64,000 nucleotides of DNA, taken from assembly GCA_023229645.1 (NCBI GenBank), contig JALNYU010000002.1, positions 309,320-373,319 of the forward strand, read 5' to 3'. Within the stretch, counting starts at the first letter, position 1; each line of letters starts with the position of its first letter. A program made the position numbers and the translations under genes. A model generated the notes under the pieces. The model was not told where the DNA came from. It made no database searches and saw nothing but the letters and a program-made list of their open reading frames with translations. This DNA comes from Nevskia sp. (GTDB lineage Bacteria > Pseudomonadota > Gammaproteobacteria > Nevskiales > Nevskiaceae). Below are positions 28,276 to 38,415 of the stretch, piece after piece.

Positions 28276-29628
28276 CTAGCCGTCAATCAGCGCCAAAATC
28301 TCAGCCGTTTTCTCCGTCATCAAGGCAGCGTTGCCGCGTGCTTCGACGTTAAGGCGCAGAACTGGCTCGGTATTGGAGCCGCGTAGGTTGAAGCGCCAGT
28401 TAGGGTATTCAATGGATAAACCGTCGACTTTTTCTACTTTTGCGTCGGCGGTGGCATAGCGCGCTTCGATGCGGGCAATGATGGCCTTGTTGTCGGCCAC
28501 TTTGCGATTGATTTCGCCGCTGGCGGGGAATTTCTGCTGCCGTTCGGTAACAAGCGCCGACAGTGTTTTGCCGGTAGCAGATACCAGTGCGGCGACCAAT
28601 AGCCACGGGATGTTGCCATTATCGCAATAGGCGAAGTCGCGGAAGTAGTGGTGGGCGCTCATTTCGCCGCCGTAGATCGCGTTTTCGGCGCGCATGCGCT
28701 CTTTGATAAACGCATGGCCGGTTTTTGATTGGATCGGCCGGCCGCCAGCGCCGCTGACGATATCAACGGTGTTCCAGGTCAGGCGCGGGTCGTGAATGAT
28801 TTTGCCGCCCGGCTCCAGTTTAAGCATCGCCTCGGCGAGCAGGCCGACGATGTAATAGCCCTCGATAAACCCGCCGTGTTCGTCGAAGAGGAAGCAGCGG
28901 TCGAAATCGCCGTCCCAAGCGACGCCGAAATCGGCTTTATGCGCGATCACCGCAGCGGTGGTCGCCGCGCGGTTCTCGGGCAACAGCGGGTTGGGAATCC
29001 CATGCGGAAAATGGCCGTCGGGTGTGTGATGCAGTTTAATGAACTCGAACGGTAGGTATTTTTCCATTGCATCGATGACGAGTCCGGCGGAACCATTCCC
29101 GGCGTCGACGACAATCTTGAGCGGCTTTAGCTTGGTGAGATCAACGTAGCTGAGTAAGTGCTTGATGTAGTCCGGCCGATAGTCGTGCACCGTGCGCGGC
29201 GCTTCGCCAGTTGGCGCGGTCGCCGTGGCGGCGGCGGTGGCGGCTTCGAGCGCACGCAGGCCGGTGTCCCCGGAAATCGGGATCGCGCCGCCGCGCACGA
29301 GCTTCATGCCGTTGTAGTCCATCGGGTTGTGGCTGGCCGTGACCATGATGCCGCCATCGATTCCCGGCTGAAATGCAGCGAAATAAATTTCTTCGGTGCC
29401 GCAGAGACCAATATCGACGACCTCGACGCCGCGCGCCACGAGCCCGTGCGCCAGCGCGTTCAGCAGGCCTAGACTCGACAGGCGCACATCCCGACCCAGC
29501 GCGACGCGTTTCGGCGCAAAGGCGTCCGCGTAGGCGAGCCCGAGGCGGTAGGCGATGTCAACATTCAATTCATCCGGCACGCGGCCGCGGATGTCGTAAG
29601 CCTTGAAGCACGGCAAATTCAGAGACAT
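28276..29628 (-). CDS. phosphomannomutase/phosphoglucomutase
   Basis: This 450-residue enzyme interconverts hexose 6- and 1-phosphates for surface polysaccharide precursors. The phosphoserine is S99 in [14 protein letters not shown]. The metal loop is DGDFDR, the sugar-specificity loop is [10 protein letters not shown], and the phosphate-binding loop is [14 protein letters not shown]. AlgC/ManB-type proteins have this length and the GEMSAHHYF motif. The longest frame extends upstream across the 4.5S RNA gene. ATG 29628 ([16 protein letters not shown]) is the natural start. Confidence 0.94.
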   Translation of the reverse strand: MSLNLPCFKAYDIRGRVPDELNVDIAYRLGLAYADAFAPKRVALGRDVRLSSLGLLNALAHGLVARGVEVVDIGLCGTEEIYFAAFQPGIDGGIMVTASHNPMDYNGMKLVRGGAIPISGDTGLRALEAATAAATATAPTGEAPRTVHDYRPDYIKHLLSYVDLTKLKPLKIVVDAGNGSAGLVIDAMEKYLPFEFIKLHHTPDGHFPHGIPNPLLPENRAATTAAVIAHKADFGVAWDGDFDRCFLFDEHGGFIEGYYIVGLLAEAMLKLEPGGKIIHDPRLTWNTVDIVSGAGGRPIQSKTGHAFIKERMRAENAIYGGEMSAHHYFRDFAYCDNGNIPWLLVAALVSATGKTLSALVTERQQKFPASGEINRKVADNKAIIARIEARYATADAKVEKVDGLSIEYPNWRFNLRGSNTEPVLRLNVEARGNAALMTEKTAEILALIDG

Positions 29629-29710
29629 TATCGGCTCGTCAAAAAAGTAAAGGGGGAAACCGAAGAAATTATGCTTGAGCCGCAGCCGTTTAGGGTGGAC
29701 AATCCGCCCC

Positions 29711-29816
29711 GGTCCGCGCTGGTTCCCCCGCGACGGCAAGCTGTGAACCCCGCCAGGTCCGGAAGGAAGCAACGGTAGCGGTGCAGCTGGGCGCCGGGGT
29801 GTCGCTGGCGCGGACC
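29711..29816 (+). ncRNA. ffs: 4.5S signal recognition particle RNA
   Basis: The sequence contains the invariant apical core CAGGTCCGGAAGGAAGCA and the 5' part CTGGTTCCCCCGC, as in bacterial 4.5S RNA. The outer stem closes between GGTCCGCG (29711-29718) and CGCGGACC (29809-29816), giving about 106 nt. The RNA binds Ffh and directs membrane-protein nascent chains to the translocon. It is transcribed opposite to both neighbours. Exact ends are inferred from the outer stem. Confidence 0.93.
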
Positions 29817-29915
29817 ACCTATTTTGACGTGTGGATATCCGCCGAAATAAAGTATTGCTTCAACGCCAGCTGTTCTCAAATTCATATGGGTGCTGGACGT
29901 TGCGATGGCGCGATG

Positions 29916-31502
29916 TTATTGCGTTAACTGCGGGTCGCCCGGTCCAATTTGACGCAACAACAGGGCCACGCCACCACGTTTGAATTCTGGGATCAACGTT
30001 ACCGTTGTGCCCAACTCGCGCTGCAAATCCGGAATGCGGTCTAGGCGAACGAATGCCAGTTCACCAGGGTCCGGCAAGCGATTCGGCGTGATGGCGCCAA
30101 GATACACACTAAAGCTCGGCATGAACGTGCGGTAGCTCACCACCGGCAGCCTTAGCTCCAACGCACGCTGTGCGGCTTCGCGCACCGGCATTTGCTGCGC
30201 TTCCGCTAGTACCGGCGCGATCCCAAACCAGAGTTGGACGTTCAGCAGAATGGCAGCGCCCAATAGCGCCCGCCACGCTTCCAAGCCGACCCGGAACAGC
30301 AGAAATAATAGGCCGATCAGCACGACGATCCCGAGCGCGATATAGCCTTCGCTAAAGCTGCTTGCGGCGAGTGTGATGATGCCGGCCTCGTACGGCCGAT
30401 CCTCGCTCACGGGCACGAGCGGCAGTATCCAGGGCAGGGCGGTAAATAACCCTGCGAGCAGAATGGCCGGCAGCAGCGTCCAGAACCGCGCCGGCATGTC
30501 CCGCCAGCTGCGGCCAAACAGAATGAACAACGGCGTGCAGCCGTACAGCAGGTAGTGGGGAAGCTGCGTGCCAGAGAACGAGAAGAAAATAAAAACCACA
30601 AGAAACCAAAGCAGCAGATAGGTATCCAGTGGATCGCCGCCGCGCGCCCGCTTAAACACCGCCGGCAGTAAGGCCGTGAACGGCATCACAATCAACGGCA
30701 ACAAGGCTAAGTAATACCAAGGCTTTCCGCCGTGGCCTTGTAGCGTAGAGCCGTAGCGATTGAGGTTGTGATCAAACAAAAAGTGCCGCAGGAATTCGCC
30801 GTTGTCCTGCCGGTATAACAACACAACCCACGGTAGCACCACCGCCAAAAACACCAGCCAACCCAGCGGCTGGAATACGGCTTTCAGCCACAGCCGCCCA
30901 CGGCGCTGCGAGACAAAAAATAGCGCGCTCACCACCAGCGGCAGCGCCACCGCGATCGGCCCTTTGGTGAGGAACCCGAGGCCCATCCAAAGGTAGACGC
31001 GCAGGAGTAGCAGGCGATGCTCGGATTTGAAGTAGCGATAGATATCGAGCAGCGCGAGCGCAATCAGCAAATTCAGCAGCGCATCGGCAATCGCCGCGTG
31101 GCCGATGATGCTCGACATCAATCCGAGACCCACCGCACCGGTGGCGACGAGCGCCGCCCGCCGTTCGCGGGTGAAGCCGAATGTATAACGGTAAATCACC
31201 AGCAGCCACAGCGTTGCGCTGATCGCCGAGGGCAGCCGGAAGGCGAATTCGTTTTTGCCGAGTAAGCTGACTGATGCCGCCTGCAGCCAGTAAATGAGTA
31301 TTGGCTTGTCGTAACGCGGCTGGCCATTCAGCGTCGTCGATAGATAATTCCCGCTATCGAGCATCTCAACGGTCGCTTGACTAAACGCGCCTTCGTCGAG
31401 ATCGAACAATGGCAAGGCGCCGAGTTTGATCCAAAAACCCAGCAGAATCGCCACCGCCAGAAACCAAATTTGCGCGCCATTTAGGCGTTCTTGATCAGCC
31501 AC
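29916..31502 (-). CDS. ArnT-like GT39 family glycosyltransferase
   Basis: This 528-residue inner-membrane protein has about twelve hydrophobic helices and the first periplasmic loop motif FDLDEGAFSQATVEML with the acidic residues needed for catalysis. ArnT-like enzymes move a sugar from a polyprenyl phosphate carrier to lipid A or another acceptor on the periplasmic side. The GTG start overlaps the end of the GT2 gene by 8 bases, which supplies a matching lipid-linked sugar. The transferred sugar is unknown. Confidence 0.87.
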   Translation of the reverse strand: MADQERLNGAQIWFLAVAILLGFWIKLGALPLFDLDEGAFSQATVEMLDSGNYLSTTLNGQPRYDKPILIYWLQAASVSLLGKNEFAFRLPSAISATLWLLVIYRYTFGFTRERRAALVATGAVGLGLMSSIIGHAAIADALLNLLIALALLDIYRYFKSEHRLLLLRVYLWMGLGFLTKGPIAVALPLVVSALFFVSQRRGRLWLKAVFQPLGWLVFLAVVLPWVVLLYRQDNGEFLRHFLFDHNLNRYGSTLQGHGGKPWYYLALLPLIVMPFTALLPAVFKRARGGDPLDTYLLLWFLVVFIFFSFSGTQLPHYLLYGCTPLFILFGRSWRDMPARFWTLLPAILLAGLFTALPWILPLVPVSEDRPYEAGIITLAASSFSEGYIALGIVVLIGLLFLLFRVGLEAWRALLGAAILLNVQLWFGIAPVLAEAQQMPVREAAQRALELRLPVVSYRTFMPSFSVYLGAITPNRLPDPGELAFVRLDRIPDLQRELGTTVTLIPEFKRGGVALLLRQIGPGDPQLTQ

Positions 31503-32559
31503 GACTGAAGGCTGAGTCTGATTCGGCGGTTAGGTCTTGACGCCAGCTATCGCCGGCAAGCGCCGGGCCTTCGGCAATCGTCAACGGCCCTTCCTGGCGT
31601 TGGTAAAAAATCCGCGAGAGCATTTCAGCGAGCAGGCCGGTAGTCAGGAATTGGATCGAAAACACCAGCAGCAGGACTGAGATCAGGAACAAGGGCCGGC
31701 CGCCAATGGGTTCGCCGAGAATGAATTTGACGAACGCTAACCAACTCATGCCAGCGCTGCCGAGAAAGCCGAGCAGCAGGCCAATCGAGCCGAAGAAATG
31801 ACCGGGCCGAGCGCGGAAGCGCAGAAAAAAGAACACCGTCAGCAGATCCAACACCACGCGGAACGTGCGCGAAATGCCGTACTTGCTCTCGCCGAATTGG
31901 CGCGCACTGTGGCTGACCGCGGTTTCACTGATCCGGCTCGGACTCGTCACCATCGCTGCCCACACTGGTATGAAGCGATGCATCTCGCCGTACAAGCGCA
32001 CTTGCTTGATCACGTGGGCGCGGTAAACCTTCAAGCTGCAGCCATAATCGCGGATTTTTACGCCGGTAACGCGCGCGATCAGCCGATTGGCGATGCGCGA
32101 TGGCAGCTTGCGCGACATCCACGCGTCTTGCCGATTTGCCCGATAGCCCGCGAGCAAGTCCAGATCGCGCGCCAGCAGTTCATCGATCATCCGCGGAATG
32201 TCAGCCGGATCGTTTTGCAAGTCGCCGTCAAGCGTGGCGATGATGTCGCCCCGCGCCGCGTCAATGCCGGCCTGCATCGCCATCGTCTGGCCGTTGTTGC
32301 GCGCAAAGCGGATCACCCGCACGTGGGGTCCGTACTCGGCGCCAACCGCAAGCAACCGCGCGCCGGTTTCGTCGAGGCTGCCATCGTCGACACAAATCAG
32401 CTCCCAAGGGCCGCCGTAGTGCGCCAAGCCTTCATGCACGCGCGCCAGCATCGGGCCAACATTATCCTGTTCCCGGTACATCGGAATGACGATAGACAAG
32501 CTGGGTCGGGTGCCGACCGGGGGCGATGGCGCAGCGGCGGAAAGTGGGGTATCCGTCAT
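31495..32559 (-). CDS. GT2 glycosyltransferase, polyprenyl-phosphate sugar synthase (DPM1/ArnC-like)
   Basis: The GT-A domain begins SLSIVIPMYREQDNVG, with the DDGSLDETG and TLDGDLQNDP (DxD) motifs. Two C-terminal membrane helices (FGSIGLLLGFLGSAGM and FLISVLLLVFSIQFLTTG) place it at the inner membrane. It would charge undecaprenyl phosphate with a sugar for the GT39 enzyme. I use ATG 32559 (354 aa). The alternative TTG 32586 overlaps the previous stop as TTGA, a pattern seen in other junctions here. Confidence 0.9.
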   Translation of the reverse strand: MTDTPLSAAAPSPPVGTRPSLSIVIPMYREQDNVGPMLARVHEGLAHYGGPWELICVDDGSLDETGARLLAVGAEYGPHVRVIRFARNNGQTMAMQAGIDAARGDIIATLDGDLQNDPADIPRMIDELLARDLDLLAGYRANRQDAWMSRKLPSRIANRLIARVTGVKIRDYGCSLKVYRAHVIKQVRLYGEMHRFIPVWAAMVTSPSRISETAVSHSARQFGESKYGISRTFRVVLDLLTVFFFLRFRARPGHFFGSIGLLLGFLGSAGMSWLAFVKFILGEPIGGRPLFLISVLLLVFSIQFLTTGLLAEMLSRIFYQRQEGPLTIAEGPALAGDSWRQDLTAESDSAFSRG

Positions 32560-32582
32560 CGGGAACTCAGGAAATTGCAGAC

Positions 32583-33551
32583 TCAAAGTTTAGCATTCGC
32601 GGCGGGAATGGCCGGTGGTTTAACCGGCCCCAAAATCCAAGCGCCGAGGCCGGATAGCAGTGCCGTCGTCAACACCAATAAATGCAGATTCACCGCGCCA
32701 GCGAGTAGCTTCGCAGTTGTGAAGCCGCTGATCCCCGTTAGTGCGACGACACCCGCCTCGTAGGTGCCAAAGCCGCCCGGTGCGTGGATCGGCAACACCG
32801 TTGAAAGATCGCCGCCGATAGCGCCGAGCAAACCGAGCGTCGTCGGCAAGCCGGTGAGTTCGGTCAAAACGGCGCTCAATGCGGTGAGTTTCACCGTCCA
32901 TCCGGCCCAGGTCAGCACTAAATCGAGCGCCAAACCGGATACCCGCTGCGGCAATCCGCCGACAGCACGCTCGGCAAGCGCTGCGACACGGCCCTTTCGC
33001 CCTGCGCAGTAGCGGACCAGCGGCGCACGCAAAAGGAATAAGGCCAACGGCGCACCGGCCGCGAGCAGCCAGCCGAGCCGCGCCAGTGCCGTAACCGCAG
33101 TGCCGAGCCAGCCGACCGCGACACAGGCCGCCGCGACGCTGCCGAGCACGTGCAGATCAAGCAGGCGTAGCCAGAGCAGGGTGCCGGTTGCGCGGGCAGG
33201 ATCAATGCCGAACCAGCGCTTCATCAAGATCGGAAAACTGGCTTCGCCGGCCCGCCACGGCACAATCCAATTCAGCGCGTTATTGATCAGAATTAAGCGC
33301 AAGCAGCCGCGATAGTGGCCGCGTGGAATCGCCTGTTCCGCCCAGTAAATGCGCAAAGCACGCAGGCCGTAGCTCGCAAACATCCCCAGTAAGGCCAGCG
33401 CGAGCGTTGTGAGATGCAGGCTGCGCCACGGCGCGAAAAGTTTCTGAAAGCCGCCGTAATGCTCGACCGCCGCAACGAACAATCCCAATACCAGCACGTT
33501 CGCCAGCAGCATCGACCATCGGGCAATTCTGCCGCCGCCGATGCGGTTCAA
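32583..33551 (-). CDS. UPF0104 / lysylphosphatidylglycerol-synthase-TM-like membrane protein
   Basis: This 322-residue protein has about eight membrane helices and the family segments INNALNWIVPWRAGE and LPIHAPGGFGTYEAG. Members are considered flippase-like or lipid-modifying membrane proteins. The TTG start at 33551 overlaps the epimerase stop (TTGA); ATG 33512 is an alternative. Its place within four overlapping genes suggests a role in moving or using the lipid-linked sugar. Confidence 0.8.
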   Translation of the reverse strand: MNRIGGGRIARWSMLLANVLVLGLFVAAVEHYGGFQKLFAPWRSLHLTTLALALLGMFASYGLRALRIYWAEQAIPRGHYRGCLRLILINNALNWIVPWRAGEASFPILMKRWFGIDPARATGTLLWLRLLDLHVLGSVAAACVAVGWLGTAVTALARLGWLLAAGAPLALFLLRAPLVRYCAGRKGRVAALAERAVGGLPQRVSGLALDLVLTWAGWTVKLTALSAVLTELTGLPTTLGLLGAIGGDLSTVLPIHAPGGFGTYEAGVVALTGISGFTTAKLLAGAVNLHLLVLTTALLSGLGAWILGPVKPPAIPAANAKL

Positions 33552-34552
33552 TGTGCGCCAGCTTCAATCAGCATCGTCTGCCGTAGCCACACCGCAAAGC
33601 GCGCTAAGCCGGTATCGAAATCGGTAGCTGGCGCATAGCCGAGCGCCTGTTGAGCCTTGTCGATATCGGCCCAGGTGCGGCGCATTTCACCGGGCTGCCA
33701 GGGTTGCCAATCGATCTTCGCTTCGACCTGCAAGACGTTTTCAAGCTTCCGGATCATCTCCAGCAAACCAATTGTGCGGTTATTGCCGAGGTTGAAAAGC
33801 GCGTAATTCGGTTGGTGTGCATCAATCACGAACGTCATCGCGCCGCGAATGCCGGCGACGATATCGCCCCAGTAGGTGAAATCGCGTTCGGATGAACCGT
33901 CGCCATAAACCGGGATCGTTTTGCCGGCCAGCATCAGCCGCGCAAATTTGTGGATGGCCAGGTCCGGCCGCTGGCGTTCGCCAAAGACGGTAAAAAAGCG
34001 CAGGCCGACAAAACGCAAGCCAAACGTTTGCGCATAAACGTAACCCAGTTGCTCGTCGGCGAGCTTGGAACTGGCGTAGGGGTTGATCGGCAGCAGGCCG
34101 AGATCGCTTTCGCGCCACGGCAGCCGCGGGCATTCGCCGTAAACGCTGCTGGATGACCCAAAAACAAACGGCTTGATGCCGCGCTTATAAGCAAATGTCA
34201 GCAAATTTTGGGTGCCGATGACATTGGTCATCTGATACCCCAGGGGATCGGTTAGCGAATTACGCACACCGGCCTTGGCGGCGAGGTGGACGATAACGCT
34301 GTAGTCGTCGGTCAGTGCCGCTTCCAGCGCGGCGCCGTCGCGGATGTCGATTTCGAACAGCCGATAGGCCGGATGCAGCAGATGCGGCGCGATATGGCGG
34401 CGCTTGATTGCTGGGTCGTAGTACGGGTCGAAGTTATCGACCACTGTCACCCGCCAGCCGTCGGCGAGCAGCGAATCGACCAAATGGCTGCCGATAAAGC
34501 CGGCGCCGCCGGTAATCAGTGCATGTCCCGCAGGGGTTCGACGATCGACCAC
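33548..34552 (-). CDS. NAD-dependent nucleotide-sugar epimerase/dehydratase (GalE/WbpP-like)
   Basis: This short-chain dehydrogenase of the extended type has the NAD-binding motif GGAGFIGSHL near the N terminus and the catalytic YASSK. It probably epimerises a UDP-sugar such as a uronic acid or N-acetylhexosamine. The longest frame opens at TTG 34564. GTG 34552 has GGAG six bases upstream and is preferred, giving 334 aa. It is the first gene of the four-gene glycan operon and is divergent from dnaX. Confidence 0.9.
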   Translation of the reverse strand: MVDRRTPAGHALITGGAGFIGSHLVDSLLADGWRVTVVDNFDPYYDPAIKRRHIAPHLLHPAYRLFEIDIRDGAALEAALTDDYSVIVHLAAKAGVRNSLTDPLGYQMTNVIGTQNLLTFAYKRGIKPFVFGSSSSVYGECPRLPWRESDLGLLPINPYASSKLADEQLGYVYAQTFGLRFVGLRFFTVFGERQRPDLAIHKFARLMLAGKTIPVYGDGSSERDFTYWGDIVAGIRGAMTFVIDAHQPNYALFNLGNNRTIGLLEMIRKLENVLQVEAKIDWQPWQPGEMRRTWADIDKAQQALGYAPATDFDTGLARFAVWLRQTMLIEAGAH

Positions 34553-34694
34553 AACGCACTCCAAGCCGGTGAAGCGCCGATTTTACGCTGGTGTGCGTTG
34601 CGCTGCGGCAATCACTGGCGCCATCCGGATTGATCCGCGACAATGGCCACTCGACTCAATCCCGCCCGTTTTGGTTTAACCCGAAAATCCTGCA

Positions 34695-36485
34695 ATGAGT
34701 TATCTCGCGCTTGCGCGTAAATGGCGCCCGCGTCGCTTCGAAGACGTGCGCGGCCAAGGCCATGTCGTAAAGGCGCTGAGCCACGCGCTGGATCACGACC
34801 GTCTGCATCCGGCGATTCTGCTAACCGGCACCCGCGGTGTGGGTAAAACCACGCTGGCGCGCATCATCGCCAAAGGTTTGAACTGCGAAACCGGCGTCAG
34901 CGCCAACCCTTGCGGTGTTTGCAGTGCCTGTCGCGAAGTAAACGACGGCCGCTTTGTCGATTTGCTGGAAATCGATGCCGCCAGCAACACCGGTGTCGAT
35001 AACGTCCGCGATTTGATCGACAACGCCCAATATTCGCCAGCGCGTGGTCGTTACAAGGTTTATCTGATCGACGAAGTCCACATGCTGTCGAAAGGCGCGT
35101 TCAACGCGCTATTAAAGACACTGGAAGAGCCGCCGCCGCACGTTAAATTTATCCTCGCAACAACGGACCCGCAAAAGCTGCCGATCACCGTCCTGTCGCG
35201 CTGCTTGCAGTTCAATTTGAAGCGCCTGACGCCAACATTAATTCGCGATGCGCTGGCAGAAATTCTGCAGCAAGAAGGCATCGACTTCGAAACCGCGGCG
35301 ATCGCCGAAATTTCGCGCGCGGCGGATGGTTCGATGCGCGATGGTTTATCGCTGCTCGATCAAGCCATCGCCTTCGCCGGCGGCGCCAAACTAGAGCACG
35401 AGCCGATTGAAGAAATGCTCGGCACCGGCGGCCGGCGCAATTTATTTGCGGTGCTCGATGCCCTCGCCGCGAACGACGGCACCGCCTTGCAAGCAGCGAT
35501 GCAGCGGCTGGCCGAGGCCGGGCCGGACTACGCCGCGCTGTTGAACGATCTTGCCGCCTATTTGCAGCGACTCGCCGTGCTGCAAATTTTGCCCGGTGCC
35601 GGCGATGAAGACGACGCGCCGCAGTTGGCGCCGCTCGCCGAACGTTTAAGCATTGAAGACGTGCAAGTTTGGTATCAAATCGCCGTGCTTGGCCGGCGTG
35701 ATTTGCCGTATGCGCCCGATCCGCGCTTAGGTTTTGAAATGGCGCTGCTGCGCATGTTTGCGCTGCGGCTTGACGATGGCGCCGCGAGCGGCGGCAAGGC
35801 GGGATCATCCAACTCGGCCATTAAGCCAGCGCCAATCGGCGGCAGTTCAGCCTCGGCAACAGCCGCCGCACCTGCAGCGGCGCCAGCACCAACCACACGC
35901 GCTTTGCAGCAAGCTGAAGTCAGCGCGGCACAGACAGCGCCGGTGCCTGAAAAGCGGCCACCCGCAGTACCAGAAATGGCGGCAGCGCCTGTCGTTACTA
36001 TCTCCGCTGCGGCACCTGAAGCTAAACCAGCCCCGAAATCGGAGCCTGAACCCACACCAACGCCAGCACCAACCGCGGCCGCCAATGTTGTTGCAAAATC
36101 CGGCGATCTCGACTGGAACGCTCGTATCGAAGTGCTCGGTTTGGATGGCATGACGCGCCAATTCGCGCGTCACTGTGCCTGGCTCGGCCTCGCCGACGGC
36201 GTCGCGCATCTGGCGTTGGAAGCGCGCGTTAAACATTTGCTGACGGAAGAGCGGCGCAGTGCGGTTGAGCGTGCGTTGTCCGAACAAATCGGCGCGCCGT
36301 TGAAACTGGTTGTCGAACTTTCCGCCGGCGGCGATAGGCTGACACCCGCCGCTGCGGATGAGCAACGCATCGTCGATAAACAGCGCGCGGCGGAAGTCGC
36401 CATCGACGCCGACCCCACCGTCCGCAGTTTCCGCGAAGCCTTTGGCGCCACCGTGCGGCCGGGCTCCGTGCACCCCATCGAATAA
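34695..36485 (+). CDS. dnaX: DNA polymerase III subunit tau/gamma
   Basis: This 596-residue clamp-loader ATPase has Walker A TGTRGVGKTT, a zinc module with C-x8-C-x2-C-x2-C (NCETGVSANPCGVCSAC) and the DEVHMLSKGAFNALLKTLEE box. The C-terminal third starts with a long Ala/Pro-rich linker, then a tau domain (WLGLADGVAHLALEARV). I see no A-rich slippery site such as that making gamma in E. coli. It heads the dnaX-ybaB-recR unit. Confidence 0.96.
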   Translation: MSYLALARKWRPRRFEDVRGQGHVVKALSHALDHDRLHPAILLTGTRGVGKTTLARIIAKGLNCETGVSANPCGVCSACREVNDGRFVDLLEIDAASNTGVDNVRDLIDNAQYSPARGRYKVYLIDEVHMLSKGAFNALLKTLEEPPPHVKFILATTDPQKLPITVLSRCLQFNLKRLTPTLIRDALAEILQQEGIDFETAAIAEISRAADGSMRDGLSLLDQAIAFAGGAKLEHEPIEEMLGTGGRRNLFAVLDALAANDGTALQAAMQRLAEAGPDYAALLNDLAAYLQRLAVLQILPGAGDEDDAPQLAPLAERLSIEDVQVWYQIAVLGRRDLPYAPDPRLGFEMALLRMFALRLDDGAASGGKAGSSNSAIKPAPIGGSSASATAAAPAAAPAPTTRALQQAEVSAAQTAPVPEKRPPAVPEMAAAPVVTISAAAPEAKPAPKSEPEPTPTPAPTAAANVVAKSGDLDWNARIEVLGLDGMTRQFARHCAWLGLADGVAHLALEARVKHLLTEERRSAVERALSEQIGAPLKLVVELSAGGDRLTPAAADEQRIVDKQRAAEVAIDADPTVRSFREAFGATVRPGSVHPIE

Positions 36486-36509
36486 AACTCAACCGATTTG
36501 GAGATCACA

Positions 36510-36827
36510 GTGAAAGGTCCACTAGCCCAATTAATGCGCCAAGCTCAGCAGGCGCAGGATGCGATGAAGAAGATGCAAGCCGAGCTGGCGGCTACCGAAA
36601 TCACCGGCGAAGCCGGGGGCGGCATGGTCAAAATCACGCTGAACGGCAAACACGAAGCACGTCGCGTGCAGATCGATCCCGAAGCGCTGAAAGAAGACAA
36701 AGAATTCCTCGAAGACTTAGTCGCCGCTGCCATCAACGACGCCGCGCAAAAACTAGAGCGCCATTCGGCCGAGAAAATGGCAAAAGTCACCGGCGGCTTG
36801 AATTTACCCGCGGGCCTGGGCCTTTAA
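36510..36827 (+). CDS. ybaB: YbaB/EbfC nucleoid-associated protein
   Basis: This 105-residue DNA-binding dimer starts at GTG 36510 with GGAG eight bases upstream. The longer frame starts at an unlikely TTG. It has the typical coiled N terminus LMRQAQQAQDAMKKMQAEL, the strand GMVKITLNGKHEARRVQIDP and the C-terminal helix DAAQKLERHSAEKM. It sits between dnaX and recR as in most gammaproteobacteria. Confidence 0.95.
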   Translation: MKGPLAQLMRQAQQAQDAMKKMQAELAATEITGEAGGGMVKITLNGKHEARRVQIDPEALKEDKEFLEDLVAAAINDAAQKLERHSAEKMAKVTGGLNLPAGLGL

Positions 36828-36848
36828 GCCAGCGCCGATACGCCGTTC

Positions 36849-37448
36849 GTGACCGCGTACTCGCCCCGCCTGCAGCGGCTGATCGAGGCGCTGCGCCGTT
36901 TGCCGGGCATCGGCCCGAAATCAGCGCAGCGTATGGCGTTTCATTTGCTCGACCGCGACCGCAACGGCGCCACTTATCTCAGCACCACGTTGGCCGAAGC
37001 CCTAGCCGGTATTGAGCGCTGCCCGAGTTGCCGGATGTTCAGCGAGGACGGCCACTGTAGCTATTGCAGTGCCACTCGCGCAGCAAGCGGCCAGCTCTGC
37101 GTCGTCGAAGGCCCGGCGGATCTACTCGCGATAGAAAACGCCGCGGGGTATCGCGGCCGTTATTTTGTATTAATGGGCCGCTTATCGCCGCTCGACGGCA
37201 TCGGCCCGAAAGAACTCGGGCTCGATATGCTCGCCGCCCGGCTCGCCGACGGCACCGTGCAGGAACTGATCATCGCGATCAATCCCAGCGTAGAAGGCGA
37301 GGCGACGGCCTACTACTTGGCAGAACTGGCCCGCGCGCATCAAGTCGCCGTCACCCGCATTGCCCACGGCGTTCCGTTGGGCGGCGAGTTGGAGTACGTT
37401 GATGGCGGCACGCTCGCGCGTGCTTTGAGCGGCCGCCAGCCGGTTTAA
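36849..37448 (+). CDS. recR: recombination mediator protein RecR
   Basis: This 199-residue protein works with RecO and RecF to load RecA at gaps. A helix-hairpin-helix LRRLPGIGPKSAQRMAFHLL is at the N terminus. The zinc finger has four cysteines in CPSCRMFSEDGHCSYC. The Toprim part has VVEGPADLLAIE and a Walker-B-like region NPSVEGEATAYYL. The start is GTG 36849. Confidence 0.96.
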   Translation: MTAYSPRLQRLIEALRRLPGIGPKSAQRMAFHLLDRDRNGATYLSTTLAEALAGIERCPSCRMFSEDGHCSYCSATRAASGQLCVVEGPADLLAIENAAGYRGRYFVLMGRLSPLDGIGPKELGLDMLAARLADGTVQELIIAINPSVEGEATAYYLAELARAHQVAVTRIAHGVPLGGELEYVDGGTLARALSGRQPV

Positions 37449-37638
37449 AGCCAGAGCGGTTGCCGGACGCCGCAGCGTCTCAGCGAATCAACATCGGCGC
37501 GCAGGTGCAAACCGCGAACGTTTGAACATAGTCAAATCGCCGCGCCTTCCCTAAGCTCGAAAAATCCCCATGCCCGAGGCTGTGGCGTCGGGCGCCTGCA
37601 ACGGGTTGATGAAACGATGAACCGGAAGGAGAAACAGC

Positions 37639-38415
37639 ATGAAATTTCGCAACGGCAAAATTCCCAGCCTGACGGCGATGGCGTGGCTGGCGGGCGGCTT
37701 ACTCGGGCTAACATTAACGGCGCCAACCATGGCCGATGACAGCAAAACGCAGCGCCCTGTTCTGCTTGAACTGTTTACATCACAGGGTTGCTCCTCCTGC
37801 CCTCCGGCGGATGCGTTGTTGAAAGATTTGAGTGCGCAGGCCGATGTGCTGCCGCTGGCTTTCCACGTCGATTATTGGGATTACATCGGCTGGGCCGATC
37901 CATTCGCATCACCCGCGTTTACCGCCCGGCAACAGAACTACGCCCGCCACCGTGGCTTTGAGGTCTACACGCCGCAATTGGTCATCGACGGGCGCAGCGC
38001 CATCGTCGGCTCCAACCGCGGCGGTGCAGGGGCAGGCATCGCGCAGGCCAAAGCAGCGGTGAAATCCGCACCGGCGACGATCAGCCGCAACGGCAATGAC
38101 GTCAGCATCACCGTCGGCACTGCCAGCAACGGCGGCGCGGCCGCCGGCAATGTTTATCTAGTCAGCTTCGATGGTAGCCAGACCACCGCGATCAAAAAAG
38201 GCGAAAACGCCGGTCGCAATATCGTTTACGCCAACATCGTGCGCTCAATGCGGCCGGTCGGCGAATGGCACAACGCGCCGCTGAAGTTAACCGAGCAACT
38301 CCGCCCGAATGAGAAAGGCGAACGCCTGGCGCTGATCGTACAAAGCGATAACGGCGATGTCTGGGCCGTTGCCAGCACACCCGCGCTGCAGAAGACGGCG
38401 AGTCGCGATTATTGA
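37639..38415 (+). CDS. DUF1223 family exported thioredoxin-fold protein
   Basis: This 258-residue protein has a clear signal peptide (WLAGGLLGLTLTAPTMA, cleavage near residue 32) and the family opening VLLELFTSQGCSSCPPADA with a CxxC. The stretches VDYWDYIGWADPFASP and TPQLVIDGR are also diagnostic. The first domain is a thioredoxin fold. The biochemical role is unknown. ATG 37639 has an AAGGAGA ribosome-binding site. Transcribed alone. Confidence 0.9.
   Translation: MKFRNGKIPSLTAMAWLAGGLLGLTLTAPTMADDSKTQRPVLLELFTSQGCSSCPPADALLKDLSAQADVLPLAFHVDYWDYIGWADPFASPAFTARQQNYARHRGFEVYTPQLVIDGRSAIVGSNRGGAGAGIAQAKAAVKSAPATISRNGNDVSITVGTASNGGAAAGNVYLVSFDGSQTTAIKKGENAGRNIVYANIVRSMRPVGEWHNAPLKLTEQLRPNEKGERLALIVQSDNGDVWAVASTPALQKTASRDY

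Noticed and set aside
35800..36120. Programmed frameshift in dnaX
   Set aside because: No A AAA AAG type slippery heptamer or following hairpin was seen in the linker region.
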